59,343 nucleotides of DNA from Candidatus Poribacteria bacterium (lineage in GTDB: Bacteria; Poribacteria; WGA-4E; WGA-3G): positions 1 to 59,343 of the forward strand of contig JAPPES010000142.1 of the NCBI GenBank assembly GCA_028824125.1. Reading direction: 5' to 3'. Below the pieces are notes generated by a model. The model was not told the DNA's origin, made no database searches, and saw only the letters and a program-made list of their open reading frames with translations. Below, piece by piece: positions 1 to 9,069 of this stretch; the stretch's first letter is position 1; each line of letters starts with the position of its first letter. The position numbers and the translations under genes are program-made.

Positions 1-358
1 CAAAAGGGCACTTATCAAGTCTCTGTCCCTCATAAAATGGTTTTCCTAACAAAAAGAAAACAAGATCATAATCTTTAATTAATTCCTCTATGTCCTTGTG
101 GAGTTTCTTACTTTTTAAAATTCGACTCTCCTTGGTACTAACATCGTAAGGTTCAAGAACACATTCTTTGTGGATTAATCCATGTTCGGTTGAAACAAGA
201 CGCCAATCAATACTTATTCCGATATATTGCCGATCTGACCATACTTTTTTTAAGCCGGCTTTTATGTATTGATGTTCATCACCTATATACAATTCCCAAG
301 CAGGCAAAGTTTTCTCTTCTTGTTTTTCTGAGCAAGAACTAATTACCAATATCTTCAT
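1..358 (-). CDS. DUF6884/YaaA-like protein, 3' part beyond window
   Basis: Read on the minus strand from the ATG at 358, the frame is open to the window edge (119 codons). The protein starts MKILVISSCSEKQ and continues with a region rich in charged residues and the hydrophobic strand DLVFFLLG. The short beta-strand followed by S-C/T-x-x-K near the N-terminus resembles DUF6884-type proteins, which are of unknown function. AGAGG lies about 9 nt before the ATG. The gene begins 15 nt after the stop of the neighbouring gene, which has a similar N-terminus (ILIFNSYTTGQK), so the two look like tandem diverged paralogues in one transcription unit. The C-terminus is not visible and no function is proposed. 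Confidence 0.6.
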   Translation of the reverse strand, partial: MKILVISSCSEKQEEKTLPAWELYIGDEHQYIKAGLKKVWSDRQYIGISIDWRLVSTEHGLIHKECVLEPYDVSTKESRILKSKKLHKDIEELIKDYDLVFFLLGKPFYEGQRLDKCPF

Positions 359-373
359 AAGATTAAACCTCTG

Positions 374-1123
374 CTATTGATTCTGAATAATCTCAATTAA
401 CTGCTGCGGATCTTGCTTTACATCTTCAAACACCTGAAAACCTTGACTACATGCAGCTTCACACAATCTTCTCATCACAACACCTTTCAATGCCCAATTT
501 GTGGTGCGGAGGCTTTTTTGCAAAGTACTGCCAGTTTCTACAACGTGGACATTCGGTAAATCCGCATTCACAGCCTTTCTCTGACTTTTTGGCAGCAGAA
601 AAATTAGTGTTGTTGCCCGTTCTACCTCAAAAACACGTTGTAATGATTTAATATCATCTTGCCGCAATAGCGAAAAAACGAGGTCGTAACCCTCAAGTAA
701 ATCTACTGTTTTCTCAAGGACACCGTTCTCACCGAATTCTAAAACTTCAAGTTCGTGCAAGGGAGCAGTGTCAAAAGGAACAATAATATCTTTTTCACCT
801 ACAGGACTCATCTTTCCATCAACTCGGCAATGATACCATGGAAAATAGAGGTCAATGGTTGTTTTGCCGTACTGCTCGTGTTCCCGAATCTGTTTTAAGC
901 CTTCCCGTAACTGAACATATAAAGGTCCTGTGAACATCTCCGCAGCAGGTAAGCGGTAGTCCCTACTTTTATCGTACCAACCTTCTTCATTGAAACCGCA
1001 CAGTTCTTTTATTCGGGATTTAAGGCGGTCAGGTGAACTGCAATCTTCGGCACTGAGCGGGTTATCAAGTTTATGTTTCTGCCCTGTTGTGTAAGAGTTA
1101 AAAATCAATATTGTGATACTCAC
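374..1123 (-). CDS. DUF6884-like protein next to the TnpB element end
   Basis: About 250 residues. The recognisable N-terminal strand is TILIFNSYTTGQKHKL, followed later by DLVFSLLRQDD and TLIFLLPKSQR; the layout resembles the preceding tandem gene. I chose the GTG at 1123 because it directly precedes the family-like strand. The frame is open further to an ATG at 1162, but residues from there (MCVSKKHTTLVSV) read through the right-end hairpin of the TnpB element and are probably not native. The GTG itself also appears to lie in element-derived sequence, so the original start has probably been replaced by the insertion. Function unknown; a nucleotide- or base-binding role, as in YaaA/DUF6884 relatives, would be guesswork. 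Confidence 0.55.
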   Translation of the reverse strand: MSITILIFNSYTTGQKHKLDNPLSAEDCSSPDRLKSRIKELCGFNEEGWYDKSRDYRLPAAEMFTGPLYVQLREGLKQIREHEQYGKTTIDLYFPWYHCRVDGKMSPVGEKDIIVPFDTAPLHELEVLEFGENGVLEKTVDLLEGYDLVFSLLRQDDIKSLQRVFEVERATTLIFLLPKSQRKAVNADLPNVHVVETGSTLQKSLRTTNWALKGVVMRRLCEAACSQGFQVFEDVKQDPQQLIEIIQNQ

Positions 1124-1255
1124 GACGGAAACTAAAGTCGTGTGCTTTTTTGAAACACACAACTCTCCTATGTGATTCCTGCTTCCGTCTCTCGTGCCTC
1201 CTTCCCGAACTGCGTGAGGTCTTATTTGGACTCCACAGGCGTTTAGGCTCTCTGT

Positions 1256-2335
1256 CTATCCGACAGCGAGGTGGCTTAGGTTGATTGCAGCGTTGACATC
1301 TCTATCTATAGAAACATTACATTGACTACAATGATACATTCTCTCTGAAAGTGTCAAATCGTCTTTCTTGTGTCTACAACTGCTACACGTTTTGCTACTT
1401 GCATAAAACTGGTTTGCTTCTGTGACAGGTATGCCATGTGCTTCGGCTTTCGTCTTAAGTTTTGTAAGAAACCCACCTAATGCACTATCTGATAATGCTT
1501 TGGCAAGTTTCTTATTCTTTAGCATATTGGTGACTTTTAGTGTCTCAATCCCAATAGCACTTGCACGGTTGACAATCTCTGTCGTTGTTTTGTTGTGTGC
1601 ATCGGCTCGGATACAAGCAATGCGGTAGTGGATACGCTCTAATCTGCGTTTCTGCTTAAACCAATTCTTAGATTTAAACACTTTTCTGCTCAACTTACGT
1701 TGTTCTCGTTTGAGTTTTCTCTCATAGCGTTTCAGGGGTCTCGGATTATCGTATTGTGTGCCATCGCTCAAGGTAGCTAATGTGTTGATACCAACATCAA
1801 TGCCGATAATAGGGTGTGTTGAGGTGTCAACAACTTCGGTGTTCTCTGTCTTTACGGTGATAGATGCAAACCAACGATGGGCTGTCCTTGAGATCGTTAC
1901 CTGGATAATCTGGGCTCCAACAAAACGCAACTCTTCACGCATTTTTATCCATCCTATCTTGGGTAATCTGATACGCTTGCCTTCCACTTGCACGGATTGT
2001 TCGTCTGTTGTGAAGGTGTCTTTTTTGCCACGCTTCTTAAACTTCGGAAACTTCGCACGCTTGCTCACCCAATTTGTAATCGCTTGTCCCAGATTCTTGA
2101 TAGCATATAATGCAGCCCTTTGATCTTGTGAACGTGTCCAATCATAACGCTTTTTCGTTTTATTAAAGTTGACGTTTAGCATTCGCCACGATTGGAAGTT
2201 GTCTTGATCCAGACCTGCCTTGAAATTTGCTAAGGCTTGGTTATATGCAAACCTGGCGTAACCACACTGCTGGGCAAACCAACGCCTCTCCTTAAAAGTT
2301 GGATCTAATGTTATCTTGTGTGTTTTATATGGCAT
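1256..2335 (-). CDS. tnpB: TnpB, RNA-guided nuclease of IS200/IS605 elements
   Basis: 359 residues, normal for TnpB. An N-terminal helix-turn-helix-like OrfB region precedes a RuvC fold: GIDVGINTLA (catalytic Asp180), IETLKVTNM (Glu264) and the SIDRDVNAA motif (344-350), so all three acidic blocks are intact. A zinc ribbon is formed by CSSC (317-320) and CSQC (336-339). TnpB proteins are guided by an RNA from the element's right end and cleave DNA next to a short target-adjacent motif, promoting retention of the element. The gene starts at an ATG (MPYKTHKITL). There is no tnpA partner in the window, so mobility would depend on a TnpA elsewhere. Confidence 0.93.
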   Translation of the reverse strand: MPYKTHKITLDPTFKERRWFAQQCGYARFAYNQALANFKAGLDQDNFQSWRMLNVNFNKTKKRYDWTRSQDQRAALYAIKNLGQAITNWVSKRAKFPKFKKRGKKDTFTTDEQSVQVEGKRIRLPKIGWIKMREELRFVGAQIIQVTISRTAHRWFASITVKTENTEVVDTSTHPIIGIDVGINTLATLSDGTQYDNPRPLKRYERKLKREQRKLSRKVFKSKNWFKQKRRLERIHYRIACIRADAHNKTTTEIVNRASAIGIETLKVTNMLKNKKLAKALSDSALGGFLTKLKTKAEAHGIPVTEANQFYASSKTCSSCRHKKDDLTLSERMYHCSQCNVSIDRDVNAAINLSHLAVG

Positions 2336-2355
2336 ATCTGACTCTTGTAGGTTTC

Positions 2356-2400
2356 TGACTCCCGTTGTTGCGGTGTGTGGGAGTCAACAACCTCCCACAC
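2356..2400 (-). promoter_or_regulatory. Two mutually exclusive hairpins in the tnpB leader
   Basis: GGGAG at 2379-2383 can pair upstream (TGACTCCC 2356-2363 with GGGAGTCA 2379-2386) or downstream (GTGTGGGAG 2375-2383 with CTCCCACAC 2392-2400). Both lie in the 65 nt before the tnpB start codon. Alternating structures could serve as left-end recognition or limit tnpB expression; only the pairing itself is seen. Confidence 0.4.
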
Positions 2401-2502
2401 TGAGTCAGTTTTATCATTGGACCACAAATAATCTCCGAATGTCAAGCGCTTTTAGACCCAAGCATAAATGCTTGGGATTGTCAGTTAATTCCCTTCATGA
2501 AA

Positions 2503-3669
2503 TTATGCTTTCGCTTTCTGCTCCCTTTGCTGCCATATATGCAGAATCGGACTGGCGATAAAGACTGATGAATACGTTCCTATTAACACACCAACAATGA
2601 GCGCTAATGCAAATGTGTTAATTTCTTCACCCGGACTGGAAAGTGTGAAGATAACAAGGACAACAAATAGGGTTGTCAAGGATGTAATAACAGTTCGGCT
2701 CAGCGATTGATTGATACTTCGGTTTAAGACTTCGATATACTCAACACCTTTTAAAGATTGTCCATTTTCTCGGATTCGGTCAAACACGACAATTGTGTCG
2801 TTGAGCGAATATCCGATAATTGTGAGGAACGCAGCGACAGTAGGTAAGTTAATTTCCTTTGCCAAAATAGCGAAAATACCTAAAGTGATAAGCACATCGT
2901 GAACAAGCGCTGCGATGGCGCCGATAGCAAAACGGAATTCAAACCGCCAAGAAATATAAACCAGTAAAATAGCAATTGATGAGAGAACGGACCAAAGTGC
3001 CGACCATTTGAGGTCACGCCCGACGCTGGGGCCTACTTCCGTAACATTTACGCCTTCGGACTCCGCTTGCCATCCGTCTCCACCTGCAAGAAGCGCTTCT
3101 GTAAGAATGCTTCCAACGCTTGCTTGTGTTTGAATAGTGGCATTTTCTGTGAGGTCTATACCAAATTCATTTACAAAAGTGAGTTGAATCGCTGTGGCTT
3201 CAGCTATATGTTTAACGTCACTAATTTCGTTGCGCCGTTGTTCATTGCCATCAACTAACTCCACAGTATCCCCAGCGGTCAATAGGTGTACTTTTTCTGC
3301 TGTGCTGCTTACCTGAAGGCTTGTCGCAGTTGCATCTCCGGGGTCAGCCAGAATAGGTATACTAATGAACTGTTCCTGAAATTCGGGACGGTGTCCCATA
3401 GAGATGAAAGCCTTGTTTTCGTTAGGTTCAAGTTGTATTTTGACATCTTCGTAGTCCAATTCAGTCAACATGGTTTCCAACTCGGCTTGTGTGACCGCCC
3501 TATTGAATTTCGCTTCAATCTTAACACCGCCTCGGAAGTCAATTCCGAAATTGGGTCCACCATTAACAATAAGGAATGCAATGCCGATCGCGATCAACAC
3601 AGCAGAAAATAAAAATCCGGTGCGATGTTTATTGATAAAATCAAATTTTGTATCACTTAATAGTTGCAA
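2503..3669 (-). CDS. secF: Protein translocase subunit SecF
   Basis: 388 residues. SecF is an inner-membrane partner of SecD and SecYEG that uses the proton gradient to assist late steps of protein export. The N-terminal membrane segment (FLFSAVLIAIGIAFLIV) is followed by the family motif FGIDFRGG, a periplasmic region, and a C-terminal block of about five membrane helices containing the conserved IGYSLNDTIVVFDRIREN. The periplasmic part (roughly residues 90-200) is longer than in the ~320-residue enterobacterial protein. It lies 85 nt downstream of secD in the same orientation. The tnpB element has inserted a few bases after its stop codon. Confidence 0.95.
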   Translation of the reverse strand: MQLLSDTKFDFINKHRTGFLFSAVLIAIGIAFLIVNGGPNFGIDFRGGVKIEAKFNRAVTQAELETMLTELDYEDVKIQLEPNENKAFISMGHRPEFQEQFISIPILADPGDATATSLQVSSTAEKVHLLTAGDTVELVDGNEQRRNEISDVKHIAEATAIQLTFVNEFGIDLTENATIQTQASVGSILTEALLAGGDGWQAESEGVNVTEVGPSVGRDLKWSALWSVLSSIAILLVYISWRFEFRFAIGAIAALVHDVLITLGIFAILAKEINLPTVAAFLTIIGYSLNDTIVVFDRIRENGQSLKGVEYIEVLNRSINQSLSRTVITSLTTLFVVLVIFTLSSPGEEINTFALALIVGVLIGTYSSVFIASPILHIWQQREQKAKA

Positions 3670-3754
3670 TTTTATATCCTTCCCATATTCAATTTGCCCG
3701 TTAGGAAATCACTGTTTTCATGTCGGGCATATTTCAGATTTTGTATCTGACAAA

Positions 3755-5701
3755 TTAGATGCTCAATTTTTCCACATCCCGATTTCCGATTGTTAAGCCG
3801 TATATTTCGCGTGTGACAACAATTGCTGTGAACATACTCGCCAGGATGCCGATACCGAGTGTAACCGCAAATCCTTTGATTGGTCCTGTCCCGAAGTGGT
3901 AGAGGACGAGTGCAGTAAAGAACGTTGTAAGATTTGCATCCAAGATTGTAATAAATGCGCGTTGATAGCCGCTGGTAATAGCAGCCCAGACAGCTTTCCC
4001 TGTTCGTAACTCTTCGCGGATTCGTTCAAAGATAAGCACATTTGCATCAACAGCCATGCCGATAGTCAGCACAAGTCCTGCGATACCTGGGAGTGTTAAG
4101 GCCGCGCCAAAGCCTGCCAAAGCACCGAGAATAATAATCATATTAAAGACAAGTGCGATAATAGCGATGATGCCTGAGAACCTATAATAAATTATCATGA
4201 AGATAAGGACAACCCCCAGCCCAATAACGGCTGCTTTGACTCCGTTATCAATAGATTCCTGTCCGAGTGTGGGACCGACAGCGCGTTCTTCACCCACTTT
4301 GACCCCCACCGGAAAAGCCCCGGCTTTAAGTATATTTGAGAGATAGTCTGCCTCCGGAAAACTAAAGTTTCCTTCAATCATCGCGCTACCGAAAATTTGA
4401 GAGTTGATGACAGGAGCAGACTGGACTTTATCATCAAGCAGTATCGCCAAATGTTCACCGATATGGTCGCCAGTGATTTTGCCAAATTTCCTTTTACCTT
4501 CACCATCAAAATCCATAAGGACGACGATTTCAAAACTTGTATTTCCAGAACCAGGTCTGGCATTTTTAATATTATGACCAGTTAGGAGGACAGGACTTTC
4601 CAAAACATACCAATTGCCAGTTTCATAATGATAACGAATTTCGGTATTCTCCGGCAGATCGTCTGGCGGGGGTGTATCTGCTGAACCTGACCATAAGCTG
4701 CCGCCGGATGGTGATTTCTTTACCATCTTAAATTCTAACCGACCCATCGTCTGCACAATGCGAAGTGGTCCTGAGGAATCCTTTGCTCCCGGTAACTCAA
4801 TGATAATTCGTGGACGATTTGCTTCCTGAACGATAGACGGTTCGGCGACCCCAAAAGCATCTACCCGGTTTCGTAAGACTATCAATACTTGTTGGATTGC
4901 CTGGTCACTGTATGCTTTCATTCCCCTGTTACTCAGGTGGAGTCGATAAGTGGATTGTGCGTCTTTTTCAGCAATAACTTCGGCATCCTCGAAAAAATCA
5001 ATTTCGTTTAAGAGACTGACAGCTTTTTCGAGATATTTTTTCTTTTCATTTGGATCGGATCTGAGTCGGGAGGGGATTTCAACAAGTACGTTGAGCGCAT
5101 CTTCACCGCTTACCTGTTCTGCTTGCCGGCATAAGACCTGTTCTGATCTGAGCCTTTCTGGAATCGAGTATGAATTTTCTTTGAGTAACTCCGTTTTTGA
5201 CTTCTCCAAATCAACTTCAAGTACGAGATGAACACCGCCTTTCAAATCCAAACCAAGTTTTAGTCGGTTATCGGGTATTATTCTTCGTAATGTAGTTGAA
5301 AGGCTACCGTATAGATGTAAATCCTCCAGAGTTGCAGTCGGATTTTCCTTTGCCTTGTCGGAGGTGAGTCTAACGAAAAATTCTTTTGCTTCCGTAGTGT
5401 CAAATTGATAGTCAACCGTTTCTTCAAGTTCAAGTTTCTCCAAATGGACTTTAAAGATGTCTTGAAGTTCATCGGTTGCGTCTTGGAAGTTTTTACCCTC
5501 TGGATAGTTAACGGCTGACAAGTCCACTTTGAAAGCGTTATCTTCGGTGATTTCAAAACGTGGGAGTGTTTCCTGCATCCAGAGCGGTAGATTTCCGTAC
5601 AACGGAAGGTAGAAACGATCTGGCGTAGGAATAAGGTATAAAACTGATAATAGCAGAACGCCAAGTATTAAAACAATTTTCCAGATATTGAATCTGTACA
5701 T
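3755..5701 (-). CDS. secD: Protein translocase subunit SecD
   Basis: 648 residues, full length. A first membrane helix lies at about 8-24, then the motif GLDLKGGVHLVLEVD, a large periplasmic region with P1-like domains, and a C-terminal six-helix RND-type membrane block including GMAVDANVLIFERIREE. With SecF it forms the proton-driven accessory complex of the Sec translocon. It is the first gene of the secD-secF pair on the minus strand. In many bacteria the order is queA-tgt-yajC-secD-secF; here queA-yajC and tgt lie elsewhere in the same window, so that cluster has been dispersed. Confidence 0.95.
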   Translation of the reverse strand: MYRFNIWKIVLILGVLLLSVLYLIPTPDRFYLPLYGNLPLWMQETLPRFEITEDNAFKVDLSAVNYPEGKNFQDATDELQDIFKVHLEKLELEETVDYQFDTTEAKEFFVRLTSDKAKENPTATLEDLHLYGSLSTTLRRIIPDNRLKLGLDLKGGVHLVLEVDLEKSKTELLKENSYSIPERLRSEQVLCRQAEQVSGEDALNVLVEIPSRLRSDPNEKKKYLEKAVSLLNEIDFFEDAEVIAEKDAQSTYRLHLSNRGMKAYSDQAIQQVLIVLRNRVDAFGVAEPSIVQEANRPRIIIELPGAKDSSGPLRIVQTMGRLEFKMVKKSPSGGSLWSGSADTPPPDDLPENTEIRYHYETGNWYVLESPVLLTGHNIKNARPGSGNTSFEIVVLMDFDGEGKRKFGKITGDHIGEHLAILLDDKVQSAPVINSQIFGSAMIEGNFSFPEADYLSNILKAGAFPVGVKVGEERAVGPTLGQESIDNGVKAAVIGLGVVLIFMIIYYRFSGIIAIIALVFNMIIILGALAGFGAALTLPGIAGLVLTIGMAVDANVLIFERIREELRTGKAVWAAITSGYQRAFITILDANLTTFFTALVLYHFGTGPIKGFAVTLGIGILASMFTAIVVTREIYGLTIGNRDVEKLSI

Positions 5702-5788
5702 TAAATGCTCCTATTTTCTCAAACTATATTTATGGATGTAAGAATTCTATGTATACATCCGAACGAGAGGATCACAATAATATATTTT

Positions 5789-5919
5789 CAGGACTTACGC
5801 ATTTTCTCTTAAAGTCCCACTGATAAGGGGGATTTAGGGGGTTAAAAAGACTAAAAACACTGAATATCGGACTATTTACCCCCTAACCCCCCTTATCAAG
5901 GGGGAATGCGTAAGTCCTG
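5789..5919. repeat. Miniature inverted-repeat element, family A (copy 1)
   Basis: A 131-bp element with inverted ends CAGGACTTACGCATT and AATGCGTAAGTCCTG and G/C-runs pairing further in. It is flanked on both sides by ATATTTT (5782-5788 and 5920-5926), a perfect 7-bp candidate target-site duplication. It has no coding capacity. A second copy is at 56480-56752 and a decayed end at about 21473. Confidence 0.75.
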
Positions 5920-5967
5920 ATATTTTAAGAGATTTCCCCTTATGAATTTATGGAAGAATGGTTCAGG

Positions 5968-6040
5968 TGCGCCTGGGAGGAATCGAACCCCCGACACGAG
6001 GCTTAGGAAGCCCCTGCTCTATCCCCTGAGCTACAGGCGC
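5968..6040 (-). tRNA. tRNA-Arg (anticodon CCU)
   Basis: On the minus strand a 7-bp acceptor stem (GCGCCTG/CAGGCGC), a D arm GCTC...GAGC, an anticodon stem GGGGC/GCCTC with loop TTCCTAA (anticodon CCT), a variable loop and a T arm with GGTTCGATTCC can all be folded. The discriminator base is A and the following bases are CCT, so CCA is not encoded. It would read the AGG arginine codon. Confidence 0.93.
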
Positions 6041-6090
6041 GTTTACTGTTAGAATTCCGTTCTATGTCCAAATTTGTTGTCCTATCTATT

Positions 6091-6360
6091 ATACCTAAGT
6101 TGCGACACATAGTATCACAATCTGTCTGAAGATTAAGAAAATATTTCGGTAATTTAGCGAGGTTAGGAAACCTCGCCAGCAGCAGGTGTACATCTCTTGC
6201 TGGCGAGGTTTCCTAACCTCGCCAAATTACCCAATTTACTTTTTAATCTTCATTTAGATTGTGCTTGCAAGTGCGCAAACTGACAGTTTACGCTACGATA
6301 TTTCCTAAAGATGTGTTATTTTCTATTAAAAACTTGTCCGTGGCAACTTGGCTATCTATT
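6091..6360. repeat. Family D repeat interrupted by a family C miniature element
   Basis: The outer repeat (starting CCTAAGTTGCGACACATAG, ending near GGCAACTTGG) is the same as at 22282-22605 and 30128-30275. At 6127-6253 it is interrupted by a palindromic element with ends TGAAGATTAAG and TAATCTTCA and an internal long hairpin GCGAGGTTAGGAAACCTCGC. The insertion lies between the two arms of the outer palindrome CACAATCT/AGATTGTG. No gene is seen in this 338-base gap. Confidence 0.65.
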
Positions 6361-6378
6361 AAAACATCACAAGTATTG

Positions 6379-6894
6379 CTAAAATTCGAGGAGAGAAAAG
6401 ACCGGTTGATCCGCAACTTTTTTTCGTCCTTCCAATTCTGTGAGTTCTAAAAAAAGGGCAATACCGATTACATCTCCACCAAGTTTTTTCACGAGTTCAA
6501 CTGAGGCAGAAAGCGTTCCGCCGGTTGCTAAAACATCGTCGCATATAAGTACACGACTCCCCCTTGGAAAAGCGTCTTGATGAATAGCAAGTGTATCAGT
6601 GCCATATTCAAGGTCGTAGGTGATTTCGTAGCAATCAAAAGGTAATTTCCCACTTTTACGGATAGGAACAAAACCGATATTGAGGCGATGGGCAAGTGCT
6701 GAAGCCAAAATAAAACCTCGCGCATCAATCCCTACAATTACGTCAATCCTCTCAGATTTAAACCGGTTTACGAATACCTCAATTGCAGCATTAAAGGCAA
6801 ATCTATTTCCTAAAAGGGGTGTAATATCCTTATATGAAACACCCGGTTTTGGGAAATTCGGTATCTCTCTAATAAATTTAGAAAAATCGCTCAT
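6379..6894 (-). CDS. apt: Adenine phosphoribosyltransferase
   Basis: 171 residues from the second ATG (MSDFSKFIREIPNFPKPG). It converts adenine and PRPP to AMP in the purine salvage pathway, in the cytoplasm. The type I PRTase PRPP-binding motif VLICDDVLATGGT is intact, and the N-terminal IPNFPKPGVSYKDITPLL is characteristic of Apt. An alternative ATG two codons upstream exists. It is the last gene of the minus-strand run rpe-dehydrogenase-dehydrogenase-apt, 30-odd bases after the preceding gene, so probably cotranscribed with it, although no metabolic link is evident. Confidence 0.95.
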   Translation of the reverse strand: MSDFSKFIREIPNFPKPGVSYKDITPLLGNRFAFNAAIEVFVNRFKSERIDVIVGIDARGFILASALAHRLNIGFVPIRKSGKLPFDCYEITYDLEYGTDTLAIHQDAFPRGSRVLICDDVLATGGTLSASVELVKKLGGDVIGIALFLELTELEGRKKVADQPVFSLLEF

Positions 6895-6926
6895 ACGCAT
6901 TTACTCTAACTTTGTGCTGTCTCACC

Positions 6927-7979
6927 TTACGGAGATGCAGCATGGGGATGAATCATAATCTTCATACCCTTTCGGGATTCCATTGCTTCAAAAGCTTTGT
7001 CAATTTCAACAAGTGGAAAGTAGTGTGTGATAAGCGGTTGTACACGGACTAAACCTTTTTCAAGGAGCCGGACTGCCAATTCGTGATGGCGCGGCACACA
7101 TCCGTGGGAACCGGTAACAAAACACTCTTTATAGTGGATTGTATTTGAGAGAACACTCATTGGACGCATAGTCTTGGGCAATCCACCGAATAGGTTGACA
7201 TACCCACGGTGTGCGACCATCTCAACACCCTGTTCATGCGCTTCAACAGAAGCGCATGTTGTAATAACGATATCTGGACCTTCTCCATCTGTTTCTTCGC
7301 GACAGCGTTCTACGACATCTTCTTCTTCAGAGGCGATATAGACATCCGCTTCGTAGAACTTTGCTATCTCCATCCGCAGTTTGCTTCTTTGAACACCGAT
7401 AACTTTCGTTGAGCCCATGACACGGGCGAGGTCAATCATCATACACCCGATCGGTCCCAAACCGATAATGACAACGCTCTTACCGAGAGACATATTCACT
7501 AATTCAAGTCCATTGATAGCACAAGCGAGGGGTTCAGCGAGGGCAGCTTCATCAAAACTGAGGGTGGTATCAAATGTGGTAACAGGTCCTTCTTCCAAAA
7601 CAAGGCGGGGTAGTTTCATATATTCCGCAAAAGCACCGGGAATTTGATAACCGATGGCGTAATTAATATCACAGTTGTTTCCGAGTCCGTCCCTACACCA
7701 ATGACATTGCCCACACGGTACATCTGCACCGATGGAGACGCGATCGCCTTCCTTGACACGGGTAACGTTTTTACCGACTTTGACAATCACACCTGAATTT
7801 TCGTGTCCGATAATCGTTGGCGGTTTGACACGAGGATTGCCGTGATGGAAGATACGTACATCGGAACCGCATATACTGACAGATTCCACTCGCATCAATG
7901 CGGAGTCGTTATCAATTTCCGGTTCTGGAACATCCTGAACATTTAAGTTTTCAAGGCTTTCAAGTATAGCCGCTTTCAT
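6927..7979 (-). CDS. Zinc-binding MDR dehydrogenase (polyol/sugar dehydrogenase type)
   Basis: 350 residues of the medium-chain dehydrogenase/reductase superfamily. Catalytic zinc ligands are in SICGSDVRIFHHGN and IGHENSG. The structural zinc lobe is CGQCHWCRDGLGNNC and the Rossmann motif is VVIIGLGPIGCMMID. AAGGAG lies 6 nt before the ATG. It follows a second dehydrogenase of the same superfamily by 25 nt and an rpe-like epimerase, suggesting a small sugar or polyol oxidation pathway in which a polyol or sugar is oxidised to a ketose and its phosphate epimerised. The substrate cannot be read from sequence; sorbitol, threonine or galactitol-like dehydrogenases are all compatible. Confidence 0.88.
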   Translation of the reverse strand: MKAAILESLENLNVQDVPEPEIDNDSALMRVESVSICGSDVRIFHHGNPRVKPPTIIGHENSGVIVKVGKNVTRVKEGDRVSIGADVPCGQCHWCRDGLGNNCDINYAIGYQIPGAFAEYMKLPRLVLEEGPVTTFDTTLSFDEAALAEPLACAINGLELVNMSLGKSVVIIGLGPIGCMMIDLARVMGSTKVIGVQRSKLRMEIAKFYEADVYIASEEEDVVERCREETDGEGPDIVITTCASVEAHEQGVEMVAHRGYVNLFGGLPKTMRPMSVLSNTIHYKECFVTGSHGCVPRHHELAVRLLEKGLVRVQPLITHYFPLVEIDKAFEAMESRKGMKIMIHPHAASP

Positions 7980-8004
7980 ATTTCTCCTTGTTCTCTGCCG
8001 GAAC

Positions 8005-9069
8005 TTACGATGGATGAATAAGAACCTTTGCGTAAAATTGGCTTTTGTCCTTCATCATGTGTAATGCTTCAGTGCTATCTGTCAACGGCACCTTATGTGT
8101 AATCAGCGAAGTGAGGTCTAACATGCCAGAAGCCATTGCTTGTAACACTGCTCGCCAATCGTCGTCATTACCAGATATACTGTAATCGGAATTCCATGTC
8201 CCCAATAGACGTACCTCGCGCCGCATGAGTTGTGAGATAAGAGATGCAGGTAAGGTTACATCTGCAACCGGGTTTCCAAGCAATACGACACTACCGCCCC
8301 GTTGAACACTACCTAACGTATAAAGGTATGTCTGTGGGACGCCCGCTGCTTCAATGCAGACGTGTGCTCCTTTTGCTTCAGTCTGCGCGTTTACCACGTC
8401 AACGGGGTATTCTACTGTGCTGTTAAAGACATTTTCAAAACCGAGACGTTTTGCCAATTCAAGTTTTTCAGTAACAATATCAAACAGTAGCACCTGCGTT
8501 GCGCCCATTATTTTTGCCCACTGTGCTACCATTAACCCGATTGGACCAGCACCAAAAATTGCAACTGTTTTGCCAACAAGTGAATCCTGCACCCTGCGAA
8601 GTGCGTGGAGTGCTACCGCGGCAGGTTCTGTTAGGGCTGCCTCCTGCAAAGTTACGCCGTTCGGTACACGGATAAGATTCTCTTTCGGTGCTACGACAAA
8701 TTCGGCAAATGCTCCATCACTGCGTGAACCGAGATAGTCATAGTTGCTGCATTGCACATACTTCCCGCTCTCACAAGCATCACACTTTCCACACCAAATC
8801 AGTGGAAAAACAACGACTCTGTCTCCTTGTTCAAACCCTTCAACACCTGGACCACATAAGTCTATAGTTCCAGCAAATTCGTGTCCACAAACTGTGGGAA
8901 AACTATAAGTGCCTTTAGAAAATATCCTTGGTATGTCGGAACCACACACACCACAAAAACCGATTCGGACTCGGATTTGCCCTTCAGGGACGTTTGGAAT
9001 AGGCATTTGTGACAGGCGTAAATCTCCAACACCGTGCAGCACAAGTGCCTCCATCAAACCGTTATGCAT
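8005..9069 (-). CDS. Zinc-binding MDR dehydrogenase (second of pair)
   Basis: 354 residues. Zinc-binding motifs are GFCGVCGSDIPRIF and CGHEFAGT, the structural zinc lobe CGKCDACESGKYVQC, and the NAD-binding motif AIFGAGPIGLMVAQ. I chose the ATG at 9069 because AAGAGG lies just ahead of it and it overlaps the stop of the upstream epimerase gene by 8 nt, typical of translational coupling; a start at 9054 (MEALVLHG) is possible. Members of this group oxidise secondary alcohols of sugars, polyols or threonine. Coupling to the epimerase and to the next dehydrogenase indicates a common substrate pathway, which is not identifiable here. Confidence 0.87.
   Translation of the reverse strand: MHNGLMEALVLHGVGDLRLSQMPIPNVPEGQIRVRIGFCGVCGSDIPRIFSKGTYSFPTVCGHEFAGTIDLCGPGVEGFEQGDRVVVFPLIWCGKCDACESGKYVQCSNYDYLGSRSDGAFAEFVVAPKENLIRVPNGVTLQEAALTEPAAVALHALRRVQDSLVGKTVAIFGAGPIGLMVAQWAKIMGATQVLLFDIVTEKLELAKRLGFENVFNSTVEYPVDVVNAQTEAKGAHVCIEAAGVPQTYLYTLGSVQRGGSVVLLGNPVADVTLPASLISQLMRREVRLLGTWNSDYSISGNDDDWRAVLQAMASGMLDLTSLITHKVPLTDSTEALHMMKDKSQFYAKVLIHPS

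Larger units (their letters stand above)
1113..2488 (-). mobile_element. Solitary IS200/IS605-type (IS1341-like) tnpB element
   Basis: A tnpB gene without tnpA sits between secF and a DUF6884-like gene. The right end carries a CACGAC/GTCGTG hairpin (1121-1142). The left end has an 8-bp hairpin, CCCAAGCA/TGCTTGGG (2458-2477), just inside the secF stop side, and a 9-bp hairpin at 2375-2400. Subterminal hairpins instead of terminal inverted repeats are typical of this family. Exact ends are inferred. The sequence 5' of the left end in tnpB orientation reads GGAATTAAC, so TTAAC is a candidate target motif. The omega/re-RNA, if made, would lie at the tnpB 3' end and extend to about 1113. Confidence 0.6.

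Noticed and set aside
4397..5231. Antisense frames within secD
   Set aside because: They are mirror frames of the strongly conserved secD coding sequence and have no ribosome sites or motifs.
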